A stretch of DNA of 64,000 nucleotides from Sweltsa coloradensis (taxonomy: Eukaryota; Arthropoda; Insecta; Plecoptera; Chloroperlidae), in contig JAMZAV010000640.1 of NCBI GenBank assembly GCA_024449915.1, positions 186,001 through 250,000 of the forward strand, read 5' to 3'. The notes under the pieces were generated by a model. That model did not search any database and was not told the DNA's origin. It saw only the letters and a program-made list of their open reading frames with translations. This document shows positions 1-10,186 of the stretch, one piece after another; position 1 is the stretch's first letter, and each line of letters opens with the position of its first letter. A program made the position numbers and the translations under genes.

Positions 1-161
1 CTCAAAACAGAGCAACACTAAACAGCATTCAACCACTGACAACAATCAACCTCGTTTAAAAAGGACCAAGAAACCCAAGCTTGTGAAACAACCATCACCA
101 AGATTACCACGTAGGATATCAGGGAATAAACAATCTCACAGTTTCGTTGTCCAGATGAAAG
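1..161 (+). CDS. 3' end of the large N-terminal exon, zinc-finger gene copy A
   Basis: This is an open exon end, read with codons starting at base 2. It is rich in Ser, Gln, Asn, Lys and Pro and carries a basic patch (KRTKKPK) of the kind used for nuclear import. It aligns almost residue for residue with the last ~54 codons of the exon at 38775-40317, including the NKQSHS block. It ends AAAG|GTAGGT, a good splice donor in phase 1, exactly where the 38.8-kb copy ends. The start lies outside the window. Function is unknown beyond its linkage to the downstream C2H2 exon. The exon assignment is secure; the gene identity is not recognised. Confidence 0.8.
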
Positions 162-469
162 GTAGGTAATATTATCATTATAGGGCCAAGATTATTTTTT
201 TTTCAATATTTTTGTTACTGTTCATCTTTTCTTCATGTAGGCTACCACTTAAAGCTTATATCCTTATCATGTTTAGCTTAATTAAGAAAATACTTCAAAA
301 GTAGGGATAAAAGTTGCAAAAGCTTATAAAGTCACTTAGGCCCTACATTTACATGCAACTTTAATTTATTTATTATTTTATTCAACTTTTATGTTAGGTA
401 ATGACTAATGACAATCGTGTTTATATGATCAGTTCAAAGGCAGCAGAATCGTTGCAGTACTGTTTCAAT

Positions 470-625
470 CTATTCAGATCTACAATGCACCAACAATCCA
501 GATGTTAAAGTTAACCGTCCCGGTAGCTTAGGGGTAAAGCACTCGACCGGCAATGTACTATGTTGATACCCTGTTGGGATGTATTTTTTAATTTCTGGAT
601 TGATTTCCATAAAATCATACATGCA
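470..625 (+). repeat. tRNA-derived SINE, copy 1
   Basis: A Pol III A-box-like stretch (GGTAGCTTAGGGG) is followed by a degenerate tRNA body. The tail TTAATTTCTGGATTGATTTC and the leader TATTCAGATCTACAATG are shared with copies at 12858-13055 (minus) and 13970-14137 (plus). The B-box region is decayed here (GTTGATACCC against GGTTCAATACCC in the better copy), so this copy is probably inactive. Family name not recognised. Confidence 0.6.
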
Positions 626-658
626 ACGTAAGTAACAGGATCAACTTTAATTTACCTA

Positions 659-660
659 AC

Positions 661-691
<31 letters not shown>

Positions 692-1275
692 GGTTTATTG
701 TCATAGTATCTACATTTTGCAAGAAGCATTTTCAGATGTACAGACAAAATACAGAAAATATAGAGAACAGTAAAACTTATAGTTATAAATTATTATATAA
801 ATAAATAGACAAGAAATATGTTCATGAATTACACTTTCATAATCTTGAGTCTAAACTAAACTTAATTATACTAGGTTCTCAACTAAATACTCGTTTATGG
901 AGTAATAAGCTTTTGAGATAAGGAACTTTTTTACAGAGTATTTAAAACGATCTAATGAGCCTATGTTTTTTAGTTCAGTCGGTAGTTTATTAAACAATTT
1001 TATGTGTGTGTAATCAGAGTTTGTTTGGGTTGATGATTTTGAAAAATAATTTACATGTATGTCGTTTTTTAGACGTGTGTCGTGGGTGTGGATATTGTTA
1101 TTTGTCGGAAGTGTTTTTATGTTTTTTTTAACTTTTAGGATTGCCTGTAGAATGAACAAACTATAGAGTGTTAAAATATTTAATTTGATGAAGAGAGGTC
1201 TACAGTGTGATCTTCGAGACTTGTTCAGCATTGACCGGATAACCTTCTTTTGAATTATAAAAACTTTCTTGGTAC
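659..1275 (-). mobile_element. 5'-truncated LINE, 3' end of ORF2 plus tail
   Basis: Read on the minus strand, 1258-866 encodes the C-terminal tail of a CR1/Jockey-type ORF2 protein. It has a QKK-x-IR motif, then CRPLFIKLNILTL, an HTHDTR block and a final FNKLPTELKNI...YSINEYL region. The same block order occurs at the ends of the LINE proteins at 22 kb and 33 kb. Downstream of the stop there is an AT-rich 3' UTR ending in an (ATT)n microsatellite at 660-690, typical of the tails of this LINE group. No endonuclease or RT core remains. Confidence 0.75.
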
Positions 1276-1534
1276 CATTAAATAAACATTGTATCGCAGG
1301 TGCGTTTGTTAATTACCCACAAATGTTACAGGACCGAGGTTCTTGTAGTATGGTATTCATCACTAGTAGAGTACCTACCCAGTACATTTATTGGTTTAAT
1401 ACAGGGTTGCAGTTTTTACGGATTTTATTTTTGAGGGTGCAAAACGGATCAACGGATTTTTGTTCCAATTTACGGATTTTAGAAGAAAAAACTCACAATT
1501 TTTTTTACTTCGTTCTACGCAGTTTTTAACTAGT

Positions 1535-1900
1535 GATGGTCAAAAAATCTATATTTCAATGCGATATCGATAAGTGGGAATATTTTCGATAAAATATCAA
1601 AATTTAGGCCTAGGCTACACCAAAAATGCATAATTTCGTAATTTTGGTGGAGGTGCCGGGTAGGTAGTCGAAATTGAATTAATCTTGGCTGGATCATAGT
1701 GGAGGTGCTGGGTCATTAAACGCGGTTGTGAGATCGTAAAAAAATGCATTTATGGTGATACGTTAAATCAACCCTATTTGGCCTGAAATCATGAAAAATA
1801 TGCTTACCGGTACTCTTGGACTTTTTGTATATTTTCAATTTTTTTACAACAATTACCTACATTATGATATATCGATATCATATCGAAATTGGTACCTACA
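1535..1900 (+). repeat. AT-palindrome repeat X, copy 1
   Basis: The repeat starts with TAGTGATGGTCAAAAAATC and GATATCGATAAGTGG words and contains the block GTGGAGGTGCCGGGTAGGTA. The same order in reverse complement occurs at about 4325-5340, where it is split by another insertion. The ends are rich in ATCGAT-type palindromes. No coding capacity. It looks like a non-autonomous DNA transposon, with boundaries approximate. Confidence 0.5.
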
Positions 1901-2432
1901 TTTAGGCATTAAAAGTGTTTTTAAGGATTTGTGTGTTTCATTTAAGGATTTATAGGCTTAGGATTTTTGCTATTGCTTTTTGCTTTTTAATGTGCTAAAA
2001 CAGGATTTTTATTTTTTCTTGGGGAGTAACCCTGGTTTAGGCCCTAATAGTTTGATTAAGTTTCTAAATTTTCAAATAATGTTTTAAGGCCTAGGCTATT
2101 CATAATTGTTTTCCCCATAGGGCCTAGTTCTCATAGAAATAGATTTTTTTAGTAGGCTAGTGTATGTGTAGGTCCTACTCAATTTTGTGGGTATTGCACG
2201 TTTACTTTGTCTGGCATTATGAGAGTGTGAGATATTGCTTTGCAATGAGTTTAGATTGAATATATAGGCCTATGTACCTTGACCTACCTAGCTAAACAAG
2301 TAGGTCTAGTGTAGGCCTTCATAGCCCTATTCTTCTTTTTACCTACAAGCAGGGGAGTAGCCCTATAAGCCTACTGCCTTTTGCTTTGAGAGTCTTCACG
2401 AGACCAACATGTTCTCGGCACGTTTGAAAGTA

Positions 2433-2682
2433 TGAGAATTCTAAAAAGCACACGACACAGATATTTTTATGCAGAACAACATAAAAGAAACAGAATTGCT
2501 TTATATGTAATAAACCCTACTATTCACTCCCTTAATGCAACGGGAACAAGAAGAGGTTGCTCCTGTCCGTTGACTTTATGCATAACCATGGTGTCTAGTA
2601 AAGTTTATTATACATCAATTCTGTTCGTTGTATGTTGTTCTGCATAAAAATATCTGTTGTCGTGTTTTTTTTAGAATTCTCG
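2433..2682. mobile_element. palindromic MITE, TA target (Tc1/mariner-like)
   Basis: Both ends carry ~65-bp inverted repeats (GAGAATTCTAAAAA outermost, then CACGACA and TATTTTTATGCAGAACAACA) at roughly 90% identity, around a short unique centre. TA dinucleotides abut both ends (2431-2432, 2683-2684). The open frames here are by-products of the palindrome, not genes. Confidence 0.75.
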
Positions 2683-2835
2683 TACGTAGTTTCAATTTTT
2701 CTCCAGAGCGTTGTACATCTTAATTTGAGTGCTTATGAGCGTGCCGTGTACATGAGTCATAGGTCATAGGTGAGAGGGAAAAGCATATTGGCACGCACCT
2801 GTGTTCCATTGCTAATTTAGCACTGGTTGTTGTAG

Positions 2836-3009
2836 GTATTGAAGAGATGGAGCAGTCCAGCTTCTCAGCAGCAATCAACTTTGCCCACAAACTACCTTCA
2901 CTGAAACAAGAACAACAGGATGACGTGACTGAAGATCAGCCTAGCGAGGGTTTTATGGAAGTGGCCGTAGACCAAGGTCAACCACCCTTGGATAATTCTG
3001 ATTCTACAA
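2836..3009 (+). CDS. 58-codon acidic exon, zinc-finger gene copy A
   Basis: The acceptor TTGTTGTAG precedes the exon and the donor ACAA|GTGAGT follows it. Joined in phase 1 to the exon ending at 161 and to the exon starting at 6711, it stays open throughout. The encoded stretch is acidic and Gln/Glu-rich (for example LPSLKQEQQDDV) with no known domain. It would act as a linker between the N-terminal region and the fingers. No counterpart is visible between 40.3 and 51.6 kb in copy B, so B either lost it or skipped it. The exon call rests on splice sites, phase and open frame. Confidence 0.65.
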
Positions 3010-3386
3010 GTGAGTAATGAATGAGTACCCTGATATAATTGTTTCAATCTATTGGATGTGTCAATTAGGCCTTATATCTAAGTTAAGAGAAGGATCGTTG
3101 TGACTTGAGACTATTAATGCAACTTATGGATCTTCTCTTTTGTATGTGTAGGCCTATGTCTCAGTCTGTTTGCAATGAATTTAATAGTACCAGGGAAACT
3201 AGTAGCCTACTGGGCTATGACATATCATTCAATTATCGATATCACACGGGAATTTTTGATGATATCGATATATTGAAATGTAGGGCCTAATTGTTTGTAA
3301 TTAAAAAAATCTAAATTTTTCAAAAATCTAAAAAAATTAAACCTCCCAGACGTGTTTTATTTAGTGCAAAATTTTACTCTAGCGTG

Positions 3387-3930
3387 GATTATTGGATGAG
3401 CGAAGCAAAGACTTCAATTCAACTTTGTGTTTTTTTGTTTGTTTTTTACTTACGTTACCCCAAGAAAAATAGCTCTGGTGTTTTGTTTTTGTTAGTTTTT
3501 TTTGTCTGTTTGTTCGCTCTCTACCGGGCAAACGGCATATGCGATCTTGATGAAAATTGGAGGGGACCTTCGAAATCTCTGAACTTAGAGCTGTATTGTT
3601 TTTGGGTACAATCGAAGAAATATTTCTCATAAATATCGTACTTTTGCGATTTTCGATTTTTAGTGCAATATTTTCGTGATATTTGGCAAACGGCTACTCC
3701 GATATTGATGAAACTTTATAGGAGCGTTTAAAATCACTAAAATCATATATTATGTATGTTATGATTTTAGAGACATTTGAAAGAATATTTCTTATAGAAA
3801 TCGTACTTTTACGATTGTTTCTCCGGTTTTTAATACGATATTTTCGTGATATTTGGGCCGATTTTGACCAAACGGGTGGGGCTACAACGTTCATATTTTA
3901 CATTGACATAAAGATTGCTTCACAAGCCCA
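3387..3930 (-). repeat. 'GGATGAGCG' repeat family, copy 1
   Basis: It begins ATTGGATGAGCGAAGCAAAG and contains the blocks CCGGGCAAACGGCATATG and CTTCGAAATCTCTGAACTTA, shared with copies at 31.9, 42.7, 44.4 and 56.8 kb. Open frames on both strands here are not supported as genes. Right boundary uncertain. Class unknown; the shared terminus suggests a non-autonomous transposon. Confidence 0.55.
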
Positions 3931-3966
3931 GCTAGTGTTTAGCGAGTGAAGACGGCAAGAAGGGGT

Positions 3967-4320
3967 GTTGGACTGTGTGCCCTTTGTTCACTCGAATGAG
4001 TAGGCTTATTAGCCCAAGTGACTTTAGCCATGCTATTGTGTTTAACTTAGACCTAGTTTACTAGATCGCATAAGTCGATGTTTAAAAGATTGGTAGTAAT
4101 AGTATCGATTACGTTTCGACCTCTGTAGTAGGCCACGCCCAGAAGCAGACGTTCTTCACGGTGCAAGCAGTTACTACAACTCCCGCGGTTTCTAGGCGTC
4201 CCCTCATCTCTGATCGTACCATCAAGTCGCCTAAAAGCTTAGTCTTTTGTATTGTGTCTCATATTATTAACTGTAAAGAATAAACGTTTCTATTCATTAC
4301 CTAAAGTGTTTCATCAATAA
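3967..4320 (+). repeat. possible solo LTR
   Basis: The stretch starts TGTTGGACTG, has an AATAAA polyadenylation-like signal at about 4279, and ends near CATCA before repeat X resumes. Those features and its position inside other repeats would suit a solo LTR. I see no clean target duplication and no second copy, so this is a weak call. Confidence 0.2.
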
Positions 4321-4324
4321 GGTA

Positions 4325-5340
4325 ACGATTTCTACGATCTGACAAGTCGCGTTTTATGACCCGGCACCTCCACCAAATGCACCAGCCAGGTTAATTTAAT
4401 TTCGACTACCTACCCGGCACCTCCACAAATATTACGAAATTTAGCATTTTTTGTGTAAATTTCGATATTTCAACAGGGTTCCCACCGACCTGGAAAACCT
4501 GGAAAAGTCATGGAATTGAAAATATGGGTCAAAATGTCAGGGAATAGTCAGGGAATTGAGCAAAAAATTCAAAAACCTGGAAAAGTCAGGGAAAATAGGA
4601 ATTTATTTAAATCTAGGCTTAGGCCTATTTGGTTTACTCAAAAAACATAGATTTTCACCGAATTTGTGAAAATGTTTATCCGACTCCAAAGTAAGAAAAA
4701 TTTAAAAATTCAATCATTTGTTTTCGTTGCTAAAATAACCGTTTTAGGAATCTAGCGGTTTGAAGGTGAAATCTAGCTGATATTTAGGAAAGTGTCCACA
4801 ACACAATAATACAAAAACTACATTATTTTGGTATTGCATTCAACCCACAACTTTTTTCTAAAACGCACCAAACGCACTCTAAAAACCTGATTTTCAAAAT
4901 TTTCACCTGCGGCGCTATTGTTGGGGGGAGGCCCCCCAAACCCCCCGTACTTGGTCCCTATATAATACCCCCAAGTATTATATAGAGCCCACCCGGGATG
5001 AAAAACCTGAATTCAACACTGAGCCTATGTATGTGTGTATCTGTTAGGGGATCCCCCGTAGAAATTTTGCGGGCGGGCCCATGAAACGAAGTTCCGCCCT
5101 GATGAAGTACGGGGGAAATAAATTTTAGAGCGTATCGAGGGGGAGCTGCGTTCCCAGCAAGCTATTTTTGGGCATGTATCACACCTGGAATTAATCAAAA
5201 CTAGACCTGGAAAACCTGGAAAAGTCAGGGAAATTGATTCTAAAAAAAAGTGGGAACCGTGTTCGATATGAAGCCAAATATCAATATCAAAAATATTTCC
5301 ACTTATCGATATTGTATTGAAATATCAATTTTTTGCCCAG
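4325..5340 (-). repeat. repeat X, copy 2, split by a nested insertion
   Basis: The reverse complement matches 1535-1900 in two pieces: 4325-4473 (with the GTGGAGGTGCCGGG block) and 5262-5340 (with CCACTTATCGATATTG and a terminus GGTAGGGCTGGGC). The element at 4474-5261 inserted inside it, so repeat X is the older of the two. Confidence 0.55.
4474..5261 (+). mobile_element. hAT-like non-autonomous element, TIR CAGGGTTCCCAC, copy 1
   Basis: The termini are CAGGGTTCCCAC and GTGGGAACCGTG. Internal to each end lies the phrase ACCTGGAAAACCTGGAAAAG. The flanks are TTCAA and TTCGA, a 5-bp target duplication with one mismatch; the second copy (22857-23632) has a perfect 5-bp TACGA. A 5-bp duplication with CAGGG ends is reminiscent of the hAT5 group, which is inference. 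No transposase frame. It carries an internal module (4785-4970) shared with other families. Confidence 0.75.
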
Positions 5341-6068
5341 CCCTACCAAACGGTGGTAATACGCCTTATTCATTTGAAAAAGGTATATCTTGTCCAATTT
5401 CCAATTTTTAAATAAATGTAACTTAAGTCGAGTTATCTTTGAAAAATGAGTTCTACTAACATGTAGGCTAGGCCTAAGTAAAAATAATACTCTGACCAAT
5501 ATTTTGACCGGCTTGACATTCCTATACCTTGGTAGTATTCTTAAGTACTGTAATATATATTCTTGCGGTCATATTTGTTATTATCTACGTCACAGAGCGG
5601 GACCCGGAGTGAGAATGAGTCGAGTCTCTAGCTCCCCCCCCCCCACCCCACCTTGCAAGACAGCTGAGACTGAAAAGATGCTGAATTAGGCCCGGGGAGG
5701 AACAGTACTTTATCTCAGTCACATAATCTTATTTGCATAATCTGTGTTTATATTTAAATCATGTCTGATCTGTAATGGTGGGCAATATTGTGTGAGGTGA
5801 CTATAGAAAAGAATGGGCCCCTACTTATAGTAAGGCCTACAATTATAATTCATTTAAGGTGAAAACATGTGCATTAGACGTTCTTCAGTTGCTCCTTGAA
5901 ACTTATACAATTGGCAGAAATTACACCATTTATTACGCAGTTCCCATCAAAGTTCCAAACATATTGCATAGATTGTATCCTTGTACAAGTCCCAACATAA
6001 TAATCAAACTTGCATATTCACCTCATTACCGTTAGTAATTGTAAACCAACTTTAAAGGAATTTATATC

Positions 6069-6187
6069 GCCAACGGCCGTGTCATGTTGAATACACCGGT
6101 TCCCGATAGATCACCGAAGTTAAGCAGCATCGGGCATGTTCAGTATTTGAGTGGGTGACCAATTGGGAACACTATGTGCTGTTGGCA
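6069..6187 (+). rRNA. 5S rRNA-like sequence (pseudogene or SINE3 head)
   Basis: About 119 bases match the eukaryotic 5S layout. The 5' GCCAACGGCC and 3' GCTGTTGGC ends can pair. Internal hallmark blocks GTTGAATACACCGGTT, GATCACCGAAGTTAAGCA, GTGGGTGACC and GGGAACAC are in the right order. There is no T-run terminator after it (the 3' flank is AAAGCGGGG) and it is a single copy, so it is more likely a pseudogene or a 5S-derived SINE head than a working gene. Confidence 0.75.
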
Positions 6188-6342
6188 AAGCGGGGTAAAG
6201 CAGATCATGTTAGTGTGCCCCCGATAGGAGACGATCTTGCACTAGTCACACTTACCAGCTCTGCCGAGAACAATGTACAAACAAGTTTCTGGTATGGATT
6301 TAAAAATGAAAAAAAACTCACCTCTCCAGCTATCAATAGGCC

Positions 6343-6672
6343 CAGTGGCATAGGAACCGGGGGGGTGGGGTGCAGGGGGCAATGCCTCCGTATTAATCCC
6401 AGAATTTTCATAGTAAATATGTACATACACTTATACCTTCGTAAAACAAATTTATTTGTTTGCCTGTATGCTTTGTCATAACGTCAAAAATTAGGTTGAA
6501 ATTTACTAAAATAGGCCACTTCACGTTCATTTTTTAGTTTTTAGATCACAGTGACTTTCTGTAAAACATCGTTAACAGAGTCCGAGTGCAGTTAAAACAT
6601 GGGTAAATAACTGTGATATGGTGAATTTTGTTTTCGCCCCCCCCCCCCCCAACTTTTGTTCCTATGTGCCTG
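6343..6672 (+). mobile_element. hAT-like MITE, TIR CAGTGGC(A/G)TAGGAAC, copy 1
   Basis: The termini are CAGTGGCATAGGAAC and GTTCCTATGTGCCTG, each followed inward by a G-run or C-run. The flanks AATAGGCC and ATATGGCC match at 6 of 8 positions, consistent with an aged 8-bp hAT target duplication. A diverged copy lies inverted at 41390-41725, and a third with a different interior is at 27286-27964. It sits just upstream of the finger-exon acceptor. Confidence 0.7.
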
Positions 6673-6710
6673 ATATGGCCACCCATAACAACTTTTTTAA
6701 ATGTTTTTAG

Positions 6711-7969
6711 GTGGATTTCAGTTATCTGACGACTCCAGATCTGGCAACAGTTCTTCTGTTCTGCTACATGATACAATAGTCAGCAAGCTAAAACAAACCA
6801 AAAGTACTGGCAAGAGTAAAACATTTGGGTTTGTTAAAAGTGTAAGCCGAGGTCATAGAAACTGTCCAGAGAACGAAACAGCATCACAGATTTCTTTGCA
6901 AGGAGGTGTTAATACTGATGTTGAAGCATCGGGGTCTGGTGAACAGACGAAGCTACAGGATGATTGTCTTCGTACCTCGGGTAGGAAACACCAGGACGTG
7001 CAGTGTGTTGCGTCGACCTCACAGCACAACGACCTCACTGACCTTGCTGATGTTCACAGCCGTGAGAAGAAGTGGGCCTGCGACCAGTGTGACAAGAGGT
7101 TTAAACAAAACTCCTCCCTTGCAGTCCATAAGCGATCACACAGTGGACTTAAGCCTTATTCTTGTATAGAGTGTAATAAAAAGTTTGTTAGTTCATCTCA
7201 CCTTGCAAGACATAAGCGATCACACAGTGGAGCCGCAGTCCATAAGCTAACACACAGTGGAGCAAGACCGTTTGGCTGCGACCAGTGTGATAAGAGATTT
7301 AAACAAAGCTCCAACCTTACAGTACATAAGCTAAAACACAGTGGAGCAAGACCGTTTGCCTGCGACCAGTGTCATAAGAGATTTACACAAAGCTCTAGCC
7401 TTAAAGTCCATAACCGATCACACAGTGGACTTCAGCCTTATTCTTGTATAGAGTGTGATATGAAGTTTACTACTTCATCTCTCCTTGCACAGCATAAGCT
7501 AACACACAGTGGAGCAAGACCGTTCGGCTGCGACCAGTGTGATAAGAAATTTAAAGTACGCTCCTACCTTTCAGTACATATGCAAACACACAGTGGACTT
7601 AAGCCTTATTCTTGTAACGAGTGTGATATGAAGTTTGGTCGTTCATACACTCTTGCAATGCATAAGCGAACACACAGTGGAGCAAAACTATTTGGCTGCG
7701 ACCAGTGTGATAAGAAATTTGGACAAAACTCCTCCCTTGCAGTCCATAAGCGATCACACAGTGGACTTAAGCCTTATTCTTGTATAGAGTGTAATAAAAA
7801 GTTTGTTAGTTCATCTCACCTTGCAAGACATAAGCGATCACACAGTGGAGCCGCAGTCCATAAGCTAACACACAGTGGAGCAAGACCGTTTGGCTGCGAC
7901 CAGTGTGATAAGAAATTTGCACAAAACTCCCACCTTACAAGACATAAGCAAACACACAATGGAGCATGA
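6711..7969 (+). CDS. C2H2 zinc-finger exon, copy A (fingers 1-10, ends at TGA)
   Basis: The exon follows a TTTTTAG acceptor and opens in phase 1. A ~115-residue Ser-rich linker leads into ten C2H2 fingers of the form CxxC-x12-H-xxx-H, joined by HSG(L/A)(K/R)P linkers. Two alternating finger types (FGCDQCDKRF and YSCIECDKKF) repeat as a dimer. After fingers 2 and 9 a cysteine-less stub (AAVHKLTHSG) marks a deleted finger. Such proteins normally bind DNA in the nucleus. The frame is stopped by TGA at 7967-7969, where other linkers carry an Arg codon (AGA). The exon at 51654 is its homologue. Confidence 0.85.
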
Positions 7970-8488
7970 CCGTTTGGCTGCGACCAGTGTCATAAGAGAT
8001 TTACACAAAGCTCTAGCCTTAAAGTCCATAAGCGATCACACAGTGGACTTCAGCCTTATTCTTGTATAGAGTGTGATAAGAAGTTTACTACTTCATCTCA
8101 CCTTGCACAGCATAAGCTAACACACAGTGGAGCAAGACCGTTTGGCTGCGACCAGTGTAATAAGAGATTTAAAGTAAGCTCCTACCTTTCAGTACATAAT
8201 AGGCTAACACACAGCGGACTAAAGCCTTATTCTTGTACAGAGTGTGATATGAAGTTTGCTCGTTCATCTAACCTAGGACAACATATGCTTACACACAGTA
8301 GTGCAAGACCATTTGCCTGTGACCTGTGTGATAAGAGATTTACACGAAACTCCCACCTTTCAAAACATAACCTAACACACAGTGGACATAAGCCATATTC
8401 TTGTATAGAGTGTGATAAGAAGTTTTCTAGAACATCTCACCTTGCAGTACATAAGCGAAACAAACACACTGATCCAAGACCCTTGTGA
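7970..8488 (+). pseudogene. six further fingers in the same frame beyond the TGA
   Basis: The frame of the upstream exon remains open for 172 more codons. It encodes six intact C2H2 fingers, ending HKRNKHTDPRPL and a TGA at 8486. One linker carries an extra codon (HNRLTH). Nothing but the single TGA at 7967 separates these fingers from the first ten. The array was therefore 16 fingers long until recently, or the stop is a sequencing error, a polymorphism or a recoded codon. Confidence 0.8.
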
Positions 8489-8518
8489 TATTGGTAATAA
8501 TGTGATCTGACCACTCAA

Positions 8519-8635
8519 ACCTTGCAAATCATTACAATATTCACCTTTAAAACCCTTTGCATGCAATGAATGTAATAAGAATGTTGCTTGTCCAGCCAAT
8601 GTTGCAACAAATGAGAAGATCCACCTCAGTAGGTT
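8519..8635 (+). pseudogene. fossil zinc finger after the stop
   Basis: Translation from about 8549 gives FACNECNK followed by a degraded helix and a single His. A knuckle is recognisable but the spacing and second His are lost. It is a leftover of a longer array, now outside the reading frame or in the 3' UTR. Confidence 0.5.
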
Positions 8636-8639
8636 ATAA

Positions 8640-9338
8640 GATGACCATTAGTCCATAATTCTTATGATAGTACTATGCAGAAATTAGCCAAGATATCGTT
8701 TAATACCATTTTTTATCACTAGGAAATGCTCAGTTGGACCCGTTGATAAGCGAGCACGTGCTGTAGCTAGACCCACATTGAAAATTTTTTAATTTTAAAA
8801 TTTGCGACGTTCGCTGTCCACAGGGCCATGTTTCCAATATTATTTATTATTCCCAAGGTATTTGGGTAAACCCGTGGGTAAACCTTTACTTTGTGGATAA
8901 AGTACACCGCCATCTAGAGGACGACATCATTTCCTTGGGCAAACTATTTTAACTCTTTGGTAACAAATAATACACTGCTTCTTCGATAGTATTTTGGTTA
9001 CTTCTAGGTGGCAGTGCATAGTGGCCAGAAACCTCGTGCGATTTTTTGTTATAATGTAATTTCCATCTACACTACTTATCGGATCAAAATAAAATTAACA
9101 TATTCGTGACCGGACAGACATTCTAAATGATTTGGTCAAGTCAGATTTTGTCGCCGTTTAGTTTGGAAAAAAAAACTTTTGATTAACTTTAATGTAACTT
9201 TGTAACTTTTTGAACGATTTTGCCACAAAACGAATGGCATTCAATCCAGAACGAAGCTTTCGGATGGTCCAAATTTCAACTCGATCCGAACCTCCGTTCG
9301 AACGTTATGGCGAGACATACAATCACGGTTAGTTTTAG
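8640..9338. other. no recognised feature
   Basis: AT-rich sequence follows the finger array. I see no convincing open frame, terminal repeat or RNA fold here. Confidence 0.4.
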
Positions 9339-9781
9339 TGTGGCTCGTTGGTTTTGTGTCGCTATCGAACCTGCTTCCAATGCAGAAAGTCCAGGGTCCG
9401 ATTCCTGCCAAAGTCAGAAGTTTTTTAACTTCTGATTTGGACTTAAGTCCATCAGTTCTTGTCTTAGGAGTTTGTAATCGGTGACTTTGGAGCCGTCCTA
9501 GCAACAAAGCACATAATAAATTCAGAGTTGTTCTGAATGGGCCTTGTTGATTCTGGCGTTGATTCGCGGGTGTTCGCACTGTCCATACCACTGATTGCTA
9601 TATTTCCTATTAAAAATATTGATCTTTGGTTGGTTATCGCTCACTCGTCGATTGCGTCGGGGCCTACAGGGTTGGCTTGGTCACTTTGATTTACTGTCCC
9701 CCACTGAAAATCAGTTATATAACTGAATGGGTAGACTCTAAATACAATTTATTTATTTATTTAAACAAAAAAAAAAAAAAC
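9339..9781 (+). repeat. tRNA-derived SINE with conserved 3' region and (ATTT)n tail
   Basis: The head (9340-9414) has an A-box-like TGGCTCGTTGG and a B-box-like GGGTCCGATTCC at tRNA spacing. The distal ~150 bases (GGTTGGTTATCGCTCACTCG ... AACTGAATGGGTAGACTC) end in an (ATTT)n/poly-A tail. That distal part recurs at 10.9, 15.3, 43.6, 50.0 and 56.3 kb, so it is the family hallmark. Name not recognised. Confidence 0.65.
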
Positions 9782-10186
9782 AGTGACTATTTTTTCCGGC
9801 AGAGTCAAATGGAAACGCTCCCTTCGCTCGCTTAATAAAAAAGGCATAATGTGCCAAACATATCTGTATAGAAAAACATTGTTTCTTTGAATTGATTGTC
9901 TCATTAAACAAATTGTTTAGTTATTTATCATTATTTTGTTCATCAAAATAAAAAGTTTTTAGGTAGGCCTACATTGCACTATGCAAAAGCACAATGCCTA
10001 AATTTGCCAGAATATGATGTGACTGACGGAACGATTTGATACGTTGCACATCTGTCGGCAGTTAAGAGATCTGTGCACATATTTAATTGTCACACTGTTA
10101 TGTAAGATTGACAGCAACTATTGACACCATTCCTTATGAATATAACTACGACATGTTACTTATGAAGGAATGGAATTGGTTTAAAC
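9782..10186. other. no recognised feature
   Basis: AT-rich spacer between a SINE and a MITE. No supported gene or repeat. Confidence 0.35.

Larger units (their letters stand above)
162..2835 (+). other. intron of copy A, filled with repeats
   Basis: The stretch runs from the GTAGGT donor to the TTGTAG acceptor before 2836. It holds a tRNA-like SINE, a LINE 3' fragment, an AT-palindromic repeat and a MITE, all listed separately. 1276-1534 and 1900-2430 show no coding signal. 1380-2000 is full of TTTACGGATTTT-like and TTAAGGATTT-like runs. Confidence 0.6.
3010..6710 (+). other. second intron of copy A, repeat-filled
   Basis: The intron runs from GTGAGT at 3010 to TTTTTAG at 6704-6710. It contains the 'GGATGAGCG' repeat, a possible solo LTR, repeat X copy 2 with a nested hAT-like element, a 5S rRNA-like sequence and a MITE ending 39 bases before the acceptor. 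5341-6068 shows nothing I recognise beyond a C-run at 5633-5645. Confidence 0.55.

Noticed and set aside
2432..2647. Open frame of ~70 codons
   Set aside because: It lies inside the palindromic MITE at 2433-2682 and mirrors its inverted arms; no domain.
3379..3950. Overlapping open frames on both strands
   Set aside because: They fall in the repeated 'GGATGAGCG' family and the same sequence at 31.9 kb breaks them.
6069..6187. Functional 5S rRNA gene
   Set aside because: There is no T-run terminator, it is single copy, and it sits in an intron; called 5S-like instead.
6155..6481. 108-codon frame overlapping the 5S-like sequence
   Set aside because: It crosses from the 5S-like region into a MITE; composition and lack of domain argue against a gene.
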